Assembly: GCA_002316235.1 (NCBI GenBank)
Contig: DCDD01000218.1
Span: 1-30,464, forward strand
DNA: 30,464 nt
Direction of reading: 5' to 3'
From: Bacteroidales bacterium UBA1064
GTDB lineage: Bacteria; Bacteroidota; Bacteroidia; Bacteroidales; Tenuifilaceae
The position numbers were made by a program, and so were the translations under genes. Of the stretch, positions 7,593 through 17,265 are shown one piece after another; within the stretch, counting starts at the first letter, position 1; every line of letters starts with the position of its first letter. The notes beneath the pieces were generated by a model that did no database searches, was not told where the DNA came from, and saw only the letters and a list, made by a program, of their open reading frames with translations.

Positions 7593-8792
7593 TTAAAATT
7601 CATAAAGATATCGAATAGCCTCGCCCAACTCCCTGCTCCAAAATCCCTCGGTATGCCTGCCGTTGGGAACAATTTTTATCATCAGGTAGGAATCATTGTT
7701 AAATCCAGCTGCCCTAAGCAAGTCGGCTGCTCTGGTAACGTCAGTAACCATCCTTTCACTCTCCTTCTCGCCTGCGAGCATGTAGAACCGTTGGTCGCCT
7801 TTGCGCCTGTATTTTTGAATGTACTCGAAAACCTTGGGTGAAAACCAAAGCGAGGGTGAAAAAACGGCGGCCTTCCCAAAAACATTAGGATACTCCAGCG
7901 CTGCGTATAGGGTGATTAGCCCGCCCATGGAGCTGCCAATAATTGCTGTGCTTTGCGAACGGGGGTCGGTTCGGTAATGCTTATCAATAAACGGTTTTAA
8001 CGTTTCAACAATAAACCTAACATACTTATTGCCATCGCCACCGGCGCCCAACGAATCGTTTCGCCATGGTGAGTACTCGTTAAGCCTCTCGGAATCGTCG
8101 TTGTAAATTGCAACAACAATGGCCGAGAAACCCCGGTAGGTGTATAGGCTGTCGAGAATCTCATCTACATGCCACTCGCCGGCAAACGACGTGGCATCGT
8201 CAAAAAGATTCTGCCCGTCGTGCATGTAAATTACCGGGAAAGGGCCACCATCGGCATAGTTTGGAGGCAGGTATAACCTGATGGTCCTATTCCGGTTAAG
8301 CTGGGGCATCCTCATGCTGGTTGGCAGGTACCTTACGTTTTCAGAAGCAGTAGATACTGCCAGACCCTTAGCCAGCATATCGCGCCACCCCCCTACACTC
8401 AACTTAACAGTATCATATGATGTATAAAGCCTGTTGGGTATATCCCGCCCATCGGCCGAAACCTCAACGGTTTTCCAGCTTCCCCGACAAAGCTTGTACT
8501 CAAATGTGTCAACCACTGAAGGTAATTGTAGTATCCGTGTTCCAAGGCTGTCGGGGCTAAAGGCATACATTAAATCGTGAGGATTCCACCCATTCAACGA
8601 TGTGGCCATAAAAACCGTATCGGTAGCGGATGTTTTAGCAGGTAGGGAATCCAGAAGAAATACCGCCTGCCCTCTTGCTGCTCCAGCAAAGCTAAGCAGA
8701 AGAAATAAAGAGCTGTATAATGGCAGGTTGCGTATCAACAACAACAAGATTTTATACAAATTTAGTTTTTTATGGTTTCTGCTAATGGACAT
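7593..8792 (-). CDS. Secreted alpha/beta-hydrolase esterase (esterase D / Fes family)
   Basis: A 399-residue protein. It has a long basic then hydrophobic N-terminal signal (about 10-41, ending GAARGQ), then a domain of about 95 residues resembling a carbohydrate-binding or E-set fold (FMATSLNGWNPHD). The esterase domain starts near 165. The nucleophile is Ser288 in IIGSSMGG, the His is in GRHTEGFW near the C-terminus, and MHDGQNLFDD near 190-199 is typical of the family. Relatives hydrolyse acyl esters such as feruloyl, acetyl-sugar or siderophore esters; the substrate here is not predictable. I chose ATG at 8792, seven bases past the metF stop; a start at 8819 would overlap metF by 20 bases. 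It is the last gene of the methionine operon by position, though nothing in it points to methionine metabolism. Confidence 0.83.
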   Translation of the reverse strand: MSISRNHKKLNLYKILLLLIRNLPLYSSLFLLLSFAGAARGQAVFLLDSLPAKTSATDTVFMATSLNGWNPHDLMYAFSPDSLGTRILQLPSVVDTFEYKLCRGSWKTVEVSADGRDIPNRLYTSYDTVKLSVGGWRDMLAKGLAVSTASENVRYLPTSMRMPQLNRNRTIRLYLPPNYADGGPFPVIYMHDGQNLFDDATSFAGEWHVDEILDSLYTYRGFSAIVVAIYNDDSERLNEYSPWRNDSLGAGGDGNKYVRFIVETLKPFIDKHYRTDPRSQSTAIIGSSMGGLITLYAALEYPNVFGKAAVFSPSLWFSPKVFEYIQKYRRKGDQRFYMLAGEKESERMVTDVTRAADLLRAAGFNNDSYLMIKIVPNGRHTEGFWSRELGEAIRYLYEF

Positions 8793-8799
8793 GCTACTG

Positions 8800-9753
8800 C
8801 TAAAAAACTTTTGCAGCAACCCGAGCTATATTTTCGGCCCTTCCCATGGTGTAAAAGTGAATGGCAGGGGCGCCCTTGGCTTTAAGTTCCTTCGATTGGG
8901 CTACCGCCCACTCTACCCCAACATCAAAAACCTGCCGGTTGTCGGCACAGCGGTCAACCTCCTGAACCAGCGCCTGCGGAATGTTGACGTTGAAAACCCT
9001 TGGTAGGTTTGTTAGCTGCTCCTTCGCACTGATAGGTTTTATGCCCGGAATTATAGGGACATCTATGCCAGCCTCACGACAACGCTCAACAAATTTAAAA
9101 TATACTGCGTTATCAAAAAACATCTGGGTTACCACATAGCTGGCACCCGCATCCACCTTTTCCTTAAGGTAGCGAATATCAACATCAATATTAGGTGCTT
9201 CGGGGTGCTTCTCGGGATAACCGCCTACTCCAATGCAGAAATCGGACTCCTTGGGGTTTTCAATCAACTTTTCCAGGTAGATGCCCCTATTGAACTCCTG
9301 CACCTGCCGAACCAGCTCAACGGCATGCTGGTGGCCTCCTCGCTTAGGTTCAAACCTGCCGGAAATTTTGTCGGCATCTCCCCTTAGCACCAGGATATTC
9401 TGAATACCCAGGAAGTCCAGATCAATCAAGGCATCTTCAATATCGTGAGCATCAAAACCGCCACATATAAGATGGGGAACCACATCAATGCCATAACGCT
9501 GGTGAATGGCTGCAGCAAGGCTAATGGTACCTGGTCTTCTACGTACCTTAACCGGAACAGGCTCTCCTGCAGTGTTTGGCATGTACACCACATCCTCTCG
9601 ATGATGGGTAATATTGATGTAGGCAGGCGAGAACTCCTTCAGCCTGTCAATTGTGTCAAAAACGGTATCTATGGTATGACCCTTTAAGGGAGGCAGCAGC
9701 TCAAAGGAGAATAAGGTGCTACGCGATTTTGTTAGAATGTCTATTACCTTCAT
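8800..9753 (-). CDS. metF: 5,10-methylenetetrahydrofolate reductase
   Basis: Reduces methylene-THF to 5-methyl-THF, the methyl donor for MetH, using FAD. The 317-residue barrel starts MKVIDILTKSRSTLFSFELLPP, with the catalytic Glu in FSFELLPP. It contains INITHH, PHLICGG, LVLRGDAD (the flavin-binding LRGD motif), YVVTQMFFDN and PIIPGIKPI, all typical of MetF. The length is normal. It lies 116 bases after metH on the same strand, consistent with supplying the substrate for the adjacent gene. A weak TAACTTTA element at 9813-9820 hints at a possible internal promoter but has no good partner. Confidence 0.95.
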   Translation of the reverse strand: MKVIDILTKSRSTLFSFELLPPLKGHTIDTVFDTIDRLKEFSPAYINITHHREDVVYMPNTAGEPVPVKVRRRPGTISLAAAIHQRYGIDVVPHLICGGFDAHDIEDALIDLDFLGIQNILVLRGDADKISGRFEPKRGGHQHAVELVRQVQEFNRGIYLEKLIENPKESDFCIGVGGYPEKHPEAPNIDVDIRYLKEKVDAGASYVVTQMFFDNAVYFKFVERCREAGIDVPIIPGIKPISAKEQLTNLPRVFNVNIPQALVQEVDRCADNRQVFDVGVEWAVAQSKELKAKGAPAIHFYTMGRAENIARVAAKVF

Positions 9754-9869
9754 ATTGATGGATTGTTGAAGTGTGACGGGAAAATATCAACCCGGATTTC
9801 AACATTCTGCACTAAAGTTAAAAAAATAAAACTCTATCTTGCAGGAATATCTATACCGTTTTAAAAAAT

Positions 9870-12800
9870 TCACTGTTCGACGTTTGTTGGGAAAAACCTT
9901 ACAGCTTCCTCAAGGCTTACGCCTAACCTACGGGCATAATCGCCAAGCTGGTCGTTGGTAACCCTGCCAATATTGAAGTAGCTGCTTTTAGGATGCGAGA
10001 AGTAGTAACCGCAAACCGACGCAAGGGGTTGCATAACCAGGGTTTCGGTTAGCTCAACTCCAAGTAAATCGGATGCTTTAAGAAGATCAAAAATAAACTT
10101 TTTCCCCCGGTGATCGGGGCAGGCAGGATAACCAGGAGCCGGACGAATACCATCATACCTACCAGCTAAAACTTCGGCAGGTGAGAGGTTTTCGTTAGGT
10201 CTATAACCCCAAAGCTCCTTTCGTACCTGCTGATGTAGCTTTTCGGCAAAAGCTTCGGCCAGCCTGTCGGCCAACAGTTTAACCATGATAGCTTTGTAAT
10301 CGTCGCCTGCAGCACGGTACTTGTGGGCCAGCTCATCTACCCCAATTCCTGAAGTTACCACAAAGCAACCTAGCCAGTCGGGTATGCCCGAGTTTAGCGG
10401 TGCCAGATAGTCAGCCAGTGAAAGGTTGAACTCCCCATTTGTCTTTAGCTGCTGATTTCTAAGCTGTGGCAGGGTAGCCATCACCGAACTTCGGGTTTCG
10501 TCGGTAAATACCAAAATATCGTCGTTCTGCGAGGCAGCAGGGAAAAGCCCTGCTACACCTGACGCTCGAATTGATTTTGCTGCGGCTATGTCATCCAGCA
10601 TTCGGTTAGCCTCATCGAGAAGCTTTTTAGCCTCGGAACCTGTAACAGGATCGGTAAGAATTTCGGGAAATCGTCCCTTGAGCCCCCAGGCGTGAAAAAA
10701 GAATGTCCAGCTAATGTAGGGTCTTAACTCCGAAATATCAACATTTAGGAATGGTTGGATTCCCCTATGGTTGGGTTGTGGCGGTGTGTAGCTGCTCCAA
10801 TCGAACTTAAACCTGTTTTGACGGGCATCGTCAATAGAAATCAGTGTTTTTTTCTGCTCGCTATAAGTGCTTCGGAGTCCGGCGTAACGTTCCTTAACTT
10901 TTTGAGTGTACATCTCATGTTGATTCGGAGATAACAACTCAGCAACCACGCCACCGGCTAGCGAAGCGTCCTTTACGTGAATAACCGAACCTGAATACTC
11001 GGTATCAATTTTCAGGGCAGTGTGTAGTTCGGATGTTGTTGCCCCACCAACAAGTAAGGGGATAGTTAATCCACTATGCTCCAGCTCTCTGGCCACATTT
11101 GCCATTTCCTCAAGTGATGGAGTTATAAGCCCGCTAAGCCCCAAAATATCGGCTTTATGGCCAATTACCCCATTAATAATTTTATCAGTCGGAACCATCA
11201 CGCCCAGGTCAACCACCTCATACCCCATGCAGGCCAGCACCACACTCACAATATTTTTACCAATATCATGGACATCACCCTTAACGGTGGCAAGAACGAT
11301 TGTTCCCTTTGACTTTTGAATTTTGCTGCTTTCATCCGAACTACTTATATATGGTTCGAGAATACCGACAGCTTTCTTCATAACCCTTGCGCTCTTCACC
11401 ACCTGCGGAAGAAACATTCTACCTGAGCCAAAAAGGGTGCCAACTTCCTTCATGCCATCCATTAAAGGCCCTTCAATAACGGATATTGCAGACCCCATTA
11501 TGCTAAAGGCCTCAAGCGTATCAACTTCAACGTAATCCTCATTTCCCTTTATAATGGCGTGCTCAAGGCGTTTACCGGGTGGGTAACTCCTCCATTCCGG
11601 CAAAGCTTTATCATCTGTCTTATCATCCTTTACATTATGGGCATAGGCTAGTAGCCGTTCGGTTGCATCATGGCGACGGTTAAGCACCAAATCCTCCGTC
11701 AACCTAAGCAAATCTGGTTCAATATCGGTGTAAATGCGGAGCATGCCAGGGTTCACAATTCCCATGTTCATACCGGCATTTACAGCATGGTAAAGGAAAA
11801 CCGTATGTATCGCCTCCCGAATCTTGTTGTTTCCACGAAATGCAAACGAAAGGTTGCTCACACCCCCGCTAACTCCTGCATAGGGTAGGTTTTGCTTAAT
11901 CCATTTGGTGGTTTCAATAAAGCTGACCGCCTGCGATGAGTGCTCGGCCATTCCGGTTCCAATAGCCAGAATGTTGGGGTCAATAATTATATCCTCGGGG
12001 GCAAAGCCCACTGTTTGAACCAGAAGGTTGTAGGAGCGCATGGCAACCCTGCAGCGATGTTCGGTGGTTGTTGCCTGCCCTTCCTCATCAAAAAGCATGA
12101 CAACAACTGCAGCACCATACCGCCTGATAAGCTTAGCCCTCCGGATGAACTCCTGCTCACCCTCCTTCAGGCTTATTGAATTCACAATGCTTTTGCCCTG
12201 TGTGCACTTGAGGCCCGCTTCAATAACCTCGAAGCGGGATGAATCAATCATAACCGGAACTCTTGCAATATCCGGTTCGGATGCAACCAGGTTAAGAAAC
12301 TCGGTAATTGCAACAGGGGCATTAATCAGGGCGCCATCCATACACACGTCGATGGCCTGCGCCCCACCCTCAACCTGTTCACGAGCAATGGCTAGCGCTT
12401 CACCGTACTTCTCCTCGATAATTAGCTTCTCGAATTTTTTAGAGCCGGCTACGTTAGTGCGTTCACCAATATTTATAAAATTACTTTCGGGTCGAATTTC
12501 GAGCATTTCCAGTCCGCTTAAGCGGGTAAAGCGCGGTAATGTAGGTGTTTTTCGAGGTGGGTATTTGGAAGCAACGGCGGCAACCCGCTCGATGTGTTTT
12601 GGCGTTGTACCACAGCATCCGCCCACAATGTTCACCGCTCCTGCCTGTACCATTTGCTCCACCCAACCGGCCATCATCTCGGCAGATTGGTCGTAACCTC
12701 CAAGCTGGTTTGGAAGCCCGGCGTTAGGGTGAACGCTAACTCTAAATGGCGTTACCACAGCAAGCTGCTTCACATAGGGTAGCAGCTGCTCGGCACCAAA

Positions 12801-13541
12801 AGCACAGTTAAGCCCGATGCTCAAAAGCGGATAGTGTGAAACCGAGGTAACAAAAGCTTCCAGGGTTTGGCCGGTTAGCAAACGTCCGCTCAAATCGGCT
12901 ATTGTTGCTGAAATCATCACCGGGATGTCGGTTTGCAGTTCTTCCATGACACTGGCAGCGGCAAACAGTGCTGCCTTGGCGTTAAGCGTATCGAAAACCG
13001 TTTCAACTAGCAGCAAATCCACTCCACCTTTTATCAACGCTTTGATTTGCAAGCTGTATGCCTGAACCAAAGTATCAAATGTAACCGCACGGTAACCAGG
13101 CCGGTTAACATCGGGCGACATGGATGCTGTTCGGTTAGTAGGGCCAATTGAGCCCGCTACAAACCTGGGTTTATCAGGTCTAAGTGTTGTAAAATCGTCG
13201 GCTAGTCGTCGTGCAATACCGGCTGCCTCCAAATTTATCTGCTCAATCCAATCCTCCAATGCGTAATCGGCTTGCGAAACTGCGTTTGCGTTGAAAGTAT
13301 TTGTTTCTATGATATCAGCACCTGCTTCAAGGTACTGCTTATGAAGCGATGCAATAACATCGGGACGAGAAAGCGCAAGCACATCATTATTACCCTTCAG
13401 GTTGACAGGATGGTTGGCAAACACTGCGCCACGGTAATCCTCCTCCGTAAGGCCAAGCTGCTGAATCATGGTTCCCATGGCCCCGTCAAGCACCAGTATC
13501 CTTTTGTTAAGCTGCTCAGCTATCAATTCCTTCGATTTCAT
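9870..13541 (-). CDS. metH: Cobalamin-dependent methionine synthase, full length
   Basis: Transfers the methyl group of 5-methyl-THF to homocysteine through B12. All four modules are present in 1223 residues, about the length of E. coli MetH (1227). The homocysteine domain is about 1-325, with zinc ligands Cys246, Cys309 and Cys310 in GLNCAFG and GGCCGT. The pterin domain is about 355-620 (INIGERTN, IDVCMDGALI, DPNILAIGTG). The B12 cap and Rossmann domain are about 650-890, with the base-off His758 in GDVHDIGK, then GLSGLITPS and LVGGATTS. The C-terminal reactivation domain (SWTFFFHAWGL, then PAPGYPACPDH) binds AdoMet. No truncation or frameshift was seen. The gene sits 30 bases after hom and is presumably under the same S-box control. 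It needs cobalamin; no cobalamin riboswitch was found in front of it. Confidence 0.97.
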   Translation of the reverse strand: MKSKELIAEQLNKRILVLDGAMGTMIQQLGLTEEDYRGAVFANHPVNLKGNNDVLALSRPDVIASLHKQYLEAGADIIETNTFNANAVSQADYALEDWIEQINLEAAGIARRLADDFTTLRPDKPRFVAGSIGPTNRTASMSPDVNRPGYRAVTFDTLVQAYSLQIKALIKGGVDLLLVETVFDTLNAKAALFAAASVMEELQTDIPVMISATIADLSGRLLTGQTLEAFVTSVSHYPLLSIGLNCAFGAEQLLPYVKQLAVVTPFRVSVHPNAGLPNQLGGYDQSAEMMAGWVEQMVQAGAVNIVGGCCGTTPKHIERVAAVASKYPPRKTPTLPRFTRLSGLEMLEIRPESNFINIGERTNVAGSKKFEKLIIEEKYGEALAIAREQVEGGAQAIDVCMDGALINAPVAITEFLNLVASEPDIARVPVMIDSSRFEVIEAGLKCTQGKSIVNSISLKEGEQEFIRRAKLIRRYGAAVVVMLFDEEGQATTTEHRCRVAMRSYNLLVQTVGFAPEDIIIDPNILAIGTGMAEHSSQAVSFIETTKWIKQNLPYAGVSGGVSNLSFAFRGNNKIREAIHTVFLYHAVNAGMNMGIVNPGMLRIYTDIEPDLLRLTEDLVLNRRHDATERLLAYAHNVKDDKTDDKALPEWRSYPPGKRLEHAIIKGNEDYVEVDTLEAFSIMGSAISVIEGPLMDGMKEVGTLFGSGRMFLPQVVKSARVMKKAVGILEPYISSSDESSKIQKSKGTIVLATVKGDVHDIGKNIVSVVLACMGYEVVDLGVMVPTDKIINGVIGHKADILGLSGLITPSLEEMANVARELEHSGLTIPLLVGGATTSELHTALKIDTEYSGSVIHVKDASLAGGVVAELLSPNQHEMYTQKVKERYAGLRSTYSEQKKTLISIDDARQNRFKFDWSSYTPPQPNHRGIQPFLNVDISELRPYISWTFFFHAWGLKGRFPEILTDPVTGSEAKKLLDEANRMLDDIAAAKSIRASGVAGLFPAASQNDDILVFTDETRSSVMATLPQLRNQQLKTNGEFNLSLADYLAPLNSGIPDWLGCFVVTSGIGVDELAHKYRAAGDDYKAIMVKLLADRLAEAFAEKLHQQVRKELWGYRPNENLSPAEVLAGRYDGIRPAPGYPACPDHRGKKFIFDLLKASDLLGVELTETLVMQPLASVCGYYFSHPKSSYFNIGRVTNDQLGDYARRLGVSLEEAVRFFPTNVEQ

Positions 13542-13571
13542 TAATTGCCTTTCCTTTACGTTTGTGGGGTT

Positions 13572-14831
13572 TTAAGAGAGAATTCCACCGCTGTATTCAC
13601 CGGTAAAGATAGTAAACAGATTCCGCTTGGGGAGTAATTCTTTAATTTTCAGAAGTGACGATAGCTTAACCCTGGCCACCACCCAGCGGTATTCGGGTCC
13701 GTTATACCGTTCCTGCACCTCCAGAATATCGAATACGTTGAGGTCCGACTCCCGGCTATACCGAATGTAAAGGCTAAGAACTACATCGGTAGTATAGCTG
13801 GGAGGAGATGAAAAGTAAAACTTTTTGTACTCATAACGGTAACCGTGCAGCCTGGCAGTAATGTCGCTCAGGACAGCCGAGGCTGTTGGGAAACCTCCGG
13901 CTCCTTTGCCAAACATGAACTGCTTATCGTAGTATTGGCCCTCAATGACAACCCCGTTAAACTCATTTTCAACATTGAAAATGTAGTCGTCGGGAGCAAC
14001 CAGAGTAGGGATTACAAAAAGCGTGAAGCAGCTTTCGGAAAATTTTCGCAAATGGGCAACCAACTTTATCTTTTTGCCCTTTTCCCGGGCATACCCAATG
14101 TCGAAATTGGTTAAATTTTGGATTCCGTAACAAAAGGCCTGTTCCGGTTGAATAAATGTTCCAAAGCTATGTAAAGCTAGTATGATAAGCTTATAGAGCG
14201 CATCAAAACCCATCACATCGAAGTCGGGGTTGCTTTCGGCAAATCCGAGCGATTGAGCTTGGCAAAGGGCATCGGAGTATGACTCAGAATGGATAAACAT
14301 CCTTGACAAGATGAAGTTGGTTGATCCATTCAAAATGCCCCTTATGGAAACAAGCAAATCGTTGTCGTAGTACTCCTCAAGATTGCGTATGACAGGAATG
14401 CTACCGCATGCAGAAGCATCGTAAAGCAGGGCTACTCCTGTTTTTTCCTGAAGCTGCACCAGCTCGGGAAGGTGATGTGCAAGCATAGCCTTATTTCCCG
14501 ATACAACACTTTTTCCCATCAGCATGGCTTTTTTAACTATACTGAAAGCATCCCGGGCACTGTCAATCAGCTCTACCACCAGGTTAATATCGGGATCGCG
14601 GAGAATATCATCAGGATTATAGGTAATCAGGTTGGCACATTCATCCCGCTTCTTGCTCCTATCCTTCACGCAAATTGTTTTGATGTAGGCTTTTTCGCGT
14701 GGAACGTGGCAAAGCACATGGTATAGCCCCTTGCCCACATTCCCAAATCCAAATAGGCCAATAACCTGTTGGGTTATAGGATAGCTCTTATGGGCCTGTT
14801 TATTAGTTTTCCTAACTATAGTTGTATCCAT
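13572..14831 (-). CDS. hom: Homoserine dehydrogenase, monofunctional
   Basis: Reduces aspartate semialdehyde to homoserine, the precursor of methionine and threonine. The 419-residue protein has the NAD(P)-binding GLFGFGNVGKG at 25-35, KSVVSGNKAML, then the catalytic region SACGSIPVIRN, ILNGSTNFIL and NPDFDVMGFDALYKLIILA with the active-site Lys. No aspartokinase domain is fused, and the C-terminal segment (after about 330) is not a clear ACT domain. Many Bacteroidota have a fused aspartokinase-homoserine dehydrogenase (ThrA). This separate copy lies 18 bases after metX inside the methionine operon, so it is likely dedicated to methionine supply and controlled by SAM rather than by threonine feedback. 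Confidence 0.92.
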   Translation of the reverse strand: MDTTIVRKTNKQAHKSYPITQQVIGLFGFGNVGKGLYHVLCHVPREKAYIKTICVKDRSKKRDECANLITYNPDDILRDPDINLVVELIDSARDAFSIVKKAMLMGKSVVSGNKAMLAHHLPELVQLQEKTGVALLYDASACGSIPVIRNLEEYYDNDLLVSIRGILNGSTNFILSRMFIHSESYSDALCQAQSLGFAESNPDFDVMGFDALYKLIILALHSFGTFIQPEQAFCYGIQNLTNFDIGYAREKGKKIKLVAHLRKFSESCFTLFVIPTLVAPDDYIFNVENEFNGVVIEGQYYDKQFMFGKGAGGFPTASAVLSDITARLHGYRYEYKKFYFSSPPSYTTDVVLSLYIRYSRESDLNVFDILEVQERYNGPEYRWVVARVKLSSLLKIKELLPKRNLFTIFTGEYSGGILS

Positions 14832-14849
14832 TTCAACTCAAATTTTTAG

Positions 14850-15887
14850 CTAGACCACCTCGCCAAAACAGCTCAGATAGCTGCTTACGGCACTGGAAAG
14901 CTGCTCATTCTCAATTAAAAAACCATCATGGCAAAAATCAGAATGTATTTCTACGTAACGGGCATTTGGAATATGCCTGGCAAGAAAAATTTGCTCCTCA
15001 ACCGGGAAAAGGATATCGGAATCTATGCCCACAACCAGCGTATTTACTCGTAAAGAAGCGAGTGCCTCGCAAGCTCCAGCTCGGCTTCTGCCCATATTAT
15101 GGGAATCGAGCATAAGGCTCAACGTATAGTATGAGTATGCATCGAAACGGTTGGCCAGCTTTTCGCCCTGGTAGGTTTGATAGGTACAGGCTCTGTACCC
15201 TTCGAGCCGGGAAGCGCAGGTATCCTGCTGGGTAATGTTGTAGCTGCTCCGACCCCTATAGCTAAGCAATGCGATGCTGCGGGCAGCAACCAACCCTGCT
15301 CTTCCACCATCAACCTCAAGGTTGACAAACGACTGGTCGGCCAAAAGGGCAAGCCGCTGCGACTGGCTAAACGCTTTAACCCAGGGCGACGAAATCGCTG
15401 CTGTGGCTATTAGCACCAAGTGCTGCGTTGTGCCGGGAAACATGCACTCCCACTCCATTGCCTGATAACCTCCAACCGAACCGCCAATCAACATCCAAAT
15501 CCTATTAATCCCCAAGTGAATCCTAAGCAGGTTGTGCGCTCGGACAACATCGCGAAAGGTAACCAGTGGAAAATTACGAAGGTATGATTGGTTTGTCTCC
15601 GGGTTAACCGATTTTGGTCCCGTTGATCCGTAGCATGAGCCTAGAATATTGGCGCAAACCACAGGCGTTTTATCGGGGTCGAAGTATTTCCCTTCGCCCA
15701 CAATTCCAGGCCACCACTCGGCCGGATTGCTGTTGGCCGTAAATGCATGGCATATCCAAACAACTTTGTCGGCATTTCTACCAATGTCACCTAGTATGTG
15801 ATACCTTATGTTTACTTGCTTTAAAATTTGACCACACTCTAAGGGTAGAGTATCAATTCTAAAGTTCCCTTCAATAGCCGCGTACAT
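14850..15887 (-). CDS. metX: Homoserine O-acetyltransferase
   Basis: Acylates homoserine so that MetY can replace the acyl group with sulfide. A 345-residue alpha/beta hydrolase with the nucleophile Ser137 in IGGSVGGYQAMEW, an oxyanion region CHAFTANSN near 46-54, GSCYGSTGP near 83-91, the acid in GIDSDILFP, and the His in SDFCHDGFLIE near the C-terminus. The MetX family can use acetyl- or succinyl-CoA; acetyl is favoured by the adjacent metY, an O-acetylhomoserine enzyme. It follows metY by 11 bases, an operon-like spacing. Confidence 0.92.
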   Translation of the reverse strand: MYAAIEGNFRIDTLPLECGQILKQVNIRYHILGDIGRNADKVVWICHAFTANSNPAEWWPGIVGEGKYFDPDKTPVVCANILGSCYGSTGPKSVNPETNQSYLRNFPLVTFRDVVRAHNLLRIHLGINRIWMLIGGSVGGYQAMEWECMFPGTTQHLVLIATAAISSPWVKAFSQSQRLALLADQSFVNLEVDGGRAGLVAARSIALLSYRGRSSYNITQQDTCASRLEGYRACTYQTYQGEKLANRFDAYSYYTLSLMLDSHNMGRSRAGACEALASLRVNTLVVGIDSDILFPVEEQIFLARHIPNARYVEIHSDFCHDGFLIENEQLSSAVSSYLSCFGEVV

Positions 15888-15898
15888 TGCAAAAATTA

Positions 15899-17203
15899 TT
15901 AGCTGTTTAACTTCTCAAAAGCCTGTTCGAAATCGTCTTTAATATCACAAATGTTTTCGATTCCAACCGACACCCTAAGCTGGTTAGGCAGCACACCTGC
16001 AGCTAGCTGTTCTGAAGGGGAAAGCTGCCTGTGGGTTGTAGCCGATGGCTGAATGATAAGTGTTCGGGTGTCGCCAACATTAGCCAAGTGGCTAACCAGC
16101 TTAAGACTATCAACAAACCTTTTAGTTTGTTCCGTATTCCCCCTAATTGTAAAAGATAATACTCCACCAAATCCGTGCTTCAGGTACTTTAAGGCAAGGC
16201 GATGGTAATGATTCGATGCTAAACCCGGGTAGCAGACGCTTTCCACTTTGGGGTGCTGTTCCAGCCACTGTGCAAGCAGTAGGGTATTTTGGCAGTGCCT
16301 TTCCATGCGAATGGAAAGAGTTTCTATACCTTGAAGCATTAGAAAGGAGTTAAAAGGGCTTATGGTTGCTCCGAAATCGCGTAAACCTTCTACTCTTGCC
16401 CTCACAGCAAATGCAGTGTTTCCGCCGGGGCTATTCTCGCCAAACTCCTTCCAAAAGACCAAACCATGGTATCCCTCCGAGGGCTCTGAAAATTGAGGAA
16501 AGTTGCCGTTGCCCCAGTTGAAATTGCCTGCATCAATCACCGCACCACCCATGCTGGTTCCATGGCCTCCAACCCACTTGGTTAACGACTCAACCACTAC
16601 GTTTGCTCCATGGTCTATTGGCCGGCATAGCCATCCTCCCCCACCAAATGTATTATCAACAACTAGCGGAATCCCATGCCTGTCTGCAAGTTTGGCAAAA
16701 TTTTCGAAGTCGGGAATACAAAAGCTAGGATTCCCAATTGTTTCAACATACAGCGCCTTGGTACGCTCATCAACTAACGCCTTAAAATCTTCCGTATTGT
16801 TTGATTTGCTGAATTTTACATCAACTCCAAGCCTGCGTAGGGCAACATTAAACTGGTTGTAGCTGCCTCCGTATAGAAATGGAGACGACACGAAGTTATC
16901 GCCAGCATTTAAAATATTACTAAGGGCTAAAAACTGAGCAGCATGGCCAGAAGAAGTAGCAACAGCAGCTTTCCCATTTTCAAGTGCAGCAATTCGCTTT
17001 TCCAGCACATCGGTTGTTGGGTTTCCCATTCGGGTATAGACATAACCGGGCTCTTTCAGCTCAAAAAGGTTAGCCCCATGATCGGAGCTGCAAAACTGGT
17101 ATGATGTTGTTTGATATATGGGCACGGCCCTAGACAAAGTATCCCTGTCGGGTCGATGACCGGCATGCACTTGCAGGGTTTCAAATTGATAATCTCTTTC
17201 CAT
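15899..17203 (-). CDS. metY: O-acetylhomoserine aminocarboxypropyltransferase (sulfhydrylase)
   Basis: A PLP enzyme making homocysteine from O-acetylhomoserine and sulfide. The 434-residue protein has the full Cys/Met-metabolism fold: QVHAGHRPDRDT, PIYQTTSYQF, YTRMGNPTTDVLEKR, ATSSGHAAQ, VVDNTFGGGGW, and the PLP lysine in SLTKWVGGHGTSMGG (Lys209). The C-terminal part has SLKLVSHLANVGDTRTLI. Length and the GHGTSMGG signature place it with MetY rather than MetB or MetC. It is the first gene of the operon; its ATG lies 419 bases after the end of the SAM-I riboswitch. Confidence 0.95.
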   Translation of the reverse strand: MERDYQFETLQVHAGHRPDRDTLSRAVPIYQTTSYQFCSSDHGANLFELKEPGYVYTRMGNPTTDVLEKRIAALENGKAAVATSSGHAAQFLALSNILNAGDNFVSSPFLYGGSYNQFNVALRRLGVDVKFSKSNNTEDFKALVDERTKALYVETIGNPSFCIPDFENFAKLADRHGIPLVVDNTFGGGGWLCRPIDHGANVVVESLTKWVGGHGTSMGGAVIDAGNFNWGNGNFPQFSEPSEGYHGLVFWKEFGENSPGGNTAFAVRARVEGLRDFGATISPFNSFLMLQGIETLSIRMERHCQNTLLLAQWLEQHPKVESVCYPGLASNHYHRLALKYLKHGFGGVLSFTIRGNTEQTKRFVDSLKLVSHLANVGDTRTLIIQPSATTHRQLSPSEQLAAGVLPNQLRVSVGIENICDIKDDFEQAFEKLNS

Positions 17204-17265
17204 AAGTAGTTGATTTTTAAAAAATAATTCTACAGTATTGTAAGCTCAACACGTAAACCTTATGT

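Noticed and set aside
9754..9869. Possible separate promoter or riboswitch before metF
   Set aside because: Only a one-mismatch -7 element (TAACTTTA, 9813-9820) was found, with no spaced -33 and no S-box or cobalamin-riboswitch blocks.
12040..12696. 218-codon open frame on the plus strand, opposite metH
   Set aside because: The metH frame is complete and conserved through this stretch; the antisense product is low-complexity Ser/Pro-rich and typical of a shadow frame.
16503..16862. 119-codon open frame on the plus strand, opposite metY
   Set aside because: Antisense to conserved PLP-enzyme sequence, with no recognisable domain.
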